NCBI GenBank assembly: GCA_946482045.1
Contig: CAMLPZ010000290.1
Span: 1 to 5,166, forward strand
Source: an uncultured Asticcacaulis sp.
Lineage (GTDB): Bacteria > Pseudomonadota > Alphaproteobacteria > Caulobacterales > Caulobacteraceae
Length of the DNA: 5,166 bases
Direction of reading: 5' to 3'
Shown here: in pieces, positions 4,610 to 5,166 of the stretch
How the letters are laid out: each line of letters opens with the position of its first letter
Position numbering within the stretch: position 1 is the first letter of the stretch
Program-made: the position numbers and the translations under genes
Notes under the pieces: model-generated
Seen by the model: the letters and a program-made list of their open reading frames with translations, nothing else
What the model was told of the DNA's origin: nothing
The model's database searches: none

Positions 4610-5166
4610 ATGCCTGCCCCTGCCTTGCCGAAATGCGTTCTCCTTCCCGGCCTCGACGGCAGCGGGACTTTCTTCACATCGTTGCTTAAGGCCTTGCACG
4701 GCAAGGCCGAGACACTTGTCCTAGCATACCCCGAACACGGCCCGCAGTCCTACGCGGCGCTGACGGATCATCTCCAGCGCCAGTTGCCCGACGGCGATTA
4801 CATCATTATCGCCGAATCGTTCGCCGGTCCGCTGGCGATTCTCCTGGCCGCCCAGACGGCCGTGAAACCGAAGGGACTGATCCTGGCCGCCAGCTTCGCC
4901 CGCAATCCGTTTCCGCTGTTCGGCCAAATGTTTGGCAACGCCCTGCCTGCCCTTCTCAATGACAAGGCCCTGCCCGTCATGGAGGCCGTGCTGCTGCGCC
5001 CCGGCGATCACGAAATGACATGGAAGGTGTTCCAGGCCGTCTCGAACCTGACTCAGCCCGTGCTGAGGGACCGCATCAAGGCCGTCACGACCTGCGATGT
5101 CACAAAGCCGCTGGCGCAGCTCGACATGCCGATCCTCTATTTGCAAGGGACCGAAGACAAGCTGGT
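4610..5166 (+). CDS. Alpha/beta-fold hydrolase, 3' end cut by window
   Basis: The first 185 residues of an alpha/beta hydrolase are visible; the frame is open to the window end. LLPGLDGSG (11-19) is the oxyanion-hole region after the first strand. The nucleophile elbow IIIAESFAGP carries Ser70, with Ala in place of both glycines of the usual G-x-S-x-G. ILYLQGTEDKL near the end supplies the acid Asp183, and the catalytic His should lie just beyond the window. LILAASFARNPFP follows the elbow, as in small esterase-like or MenH-like hydrolases of about 250 residues. There is no signal peptide, so it is probably cytoplasmic. The substrate is not predictable; ester or thioester hydrolysis is the family expectation. 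ATG 4610 leaves a short leader before the first strand, as usual, but only a weak GGA (4603-4605) precedes it, so initiation may be leaderless or inefficient. It is divergent from tRNA-Gln. Confidence 0.85.
   Translation, partial: MPAPALPKCVLLPGLDGSGTFFTSLLKALHGKAETLVLAYPEHGPQSYAALTDHLQRQLPDGDYIIIAESFAGPLAILLAAQTAVKPKGLILAASFARNPFPLFGQMFGNALPALLNDKALPVMEAVLLRPGDHEMTWKVFQAVSNLTQPVLRDRIKAVTTCDVTKPLAQLDMPILYLQGTEDKL

Noticed and set aside
4286..4699. 137-codon minus-strand open frame spanning the tRNA
   Set aside because: It reads straight through tRNA-Gln and the opposite strand of the hydrolase start, with no family features.
4721..5146. 141-codon minus-strand open frame opposite the alpha/beta hydrolase
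   Set aside because: The plus-strand frame carries the hydrolase nucleophile elbow and acid motif; the opposite frame is a shadow.

Overview
The window looks like ordinary chromosomal DNA from a GC-rich alphaproteobacterium. The oligopeptidase B, the ParD antitoxin and the tRNA-Gln all resemble those of Caulobacterales (Caulobacter/Asticcacaulis-like). That placement rests on remembered family resemblance, not on a search, and is only moderately secure. I found six protein genes (two cut by the window edges, one broken by a frameshift) and one tRNA.

Layout: (1) 1-776, minus strand, 3'-truncated: a trypsin-like serine peptidase domain with a complete His/Asp/Ser triad and no signal peptide. 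(2) 777-1041: a divergent intergenic region with several inverted repeats. (3) 1042-3189 and 3177-3731, plus strand: an oligopeptidase B-type S9 peptidase (ptrB) whose end overlaps by 13 nt a GNAT acetyltransferase of the phosphinothricin/methionine sulfone acetyltransferase type, so the two probably form one operon. (4) 3739-4266, minus strand: a parDE toxin-antitoxin module convergent with that operon. The antitoxin is intact. The toxin frame is broken at a run of eight G, and one added G would restore a full 96-residue ParE. (5) 4399-4472, minus strand: tRNA-Gln(UUG), upstream of parDE. (6) 4473-4609: a divergent control region with mutually exclusive inverted repeats. (7) 4610-5166, plus strand: an alpha/beta hydrolase cut by the window end.

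How the genes relate: ptrB and the acetyltransferase are probably co-transcribed and translationally coupled, which suggests, but does not show, a shared role in handling peptides or amino acids. The trypsin-like peptidase is divergent from ptrB and could share its control region. parDE is a self-contained module with its own ribosome-binding site, a candidate promoter and a candidate operator. The hydrolase and tRNA-Gln are divergent and are not obviously connected to the rest.

I see no CRISPR array, insertion sequence, riboswitch or clearly new system. The points most worth a second look are the poly-G frameshift in parE, the loss of two specificity-linked acidic positions in the oligopeptidase B, and the alternative pairings between the tRNA and the hydrolase.
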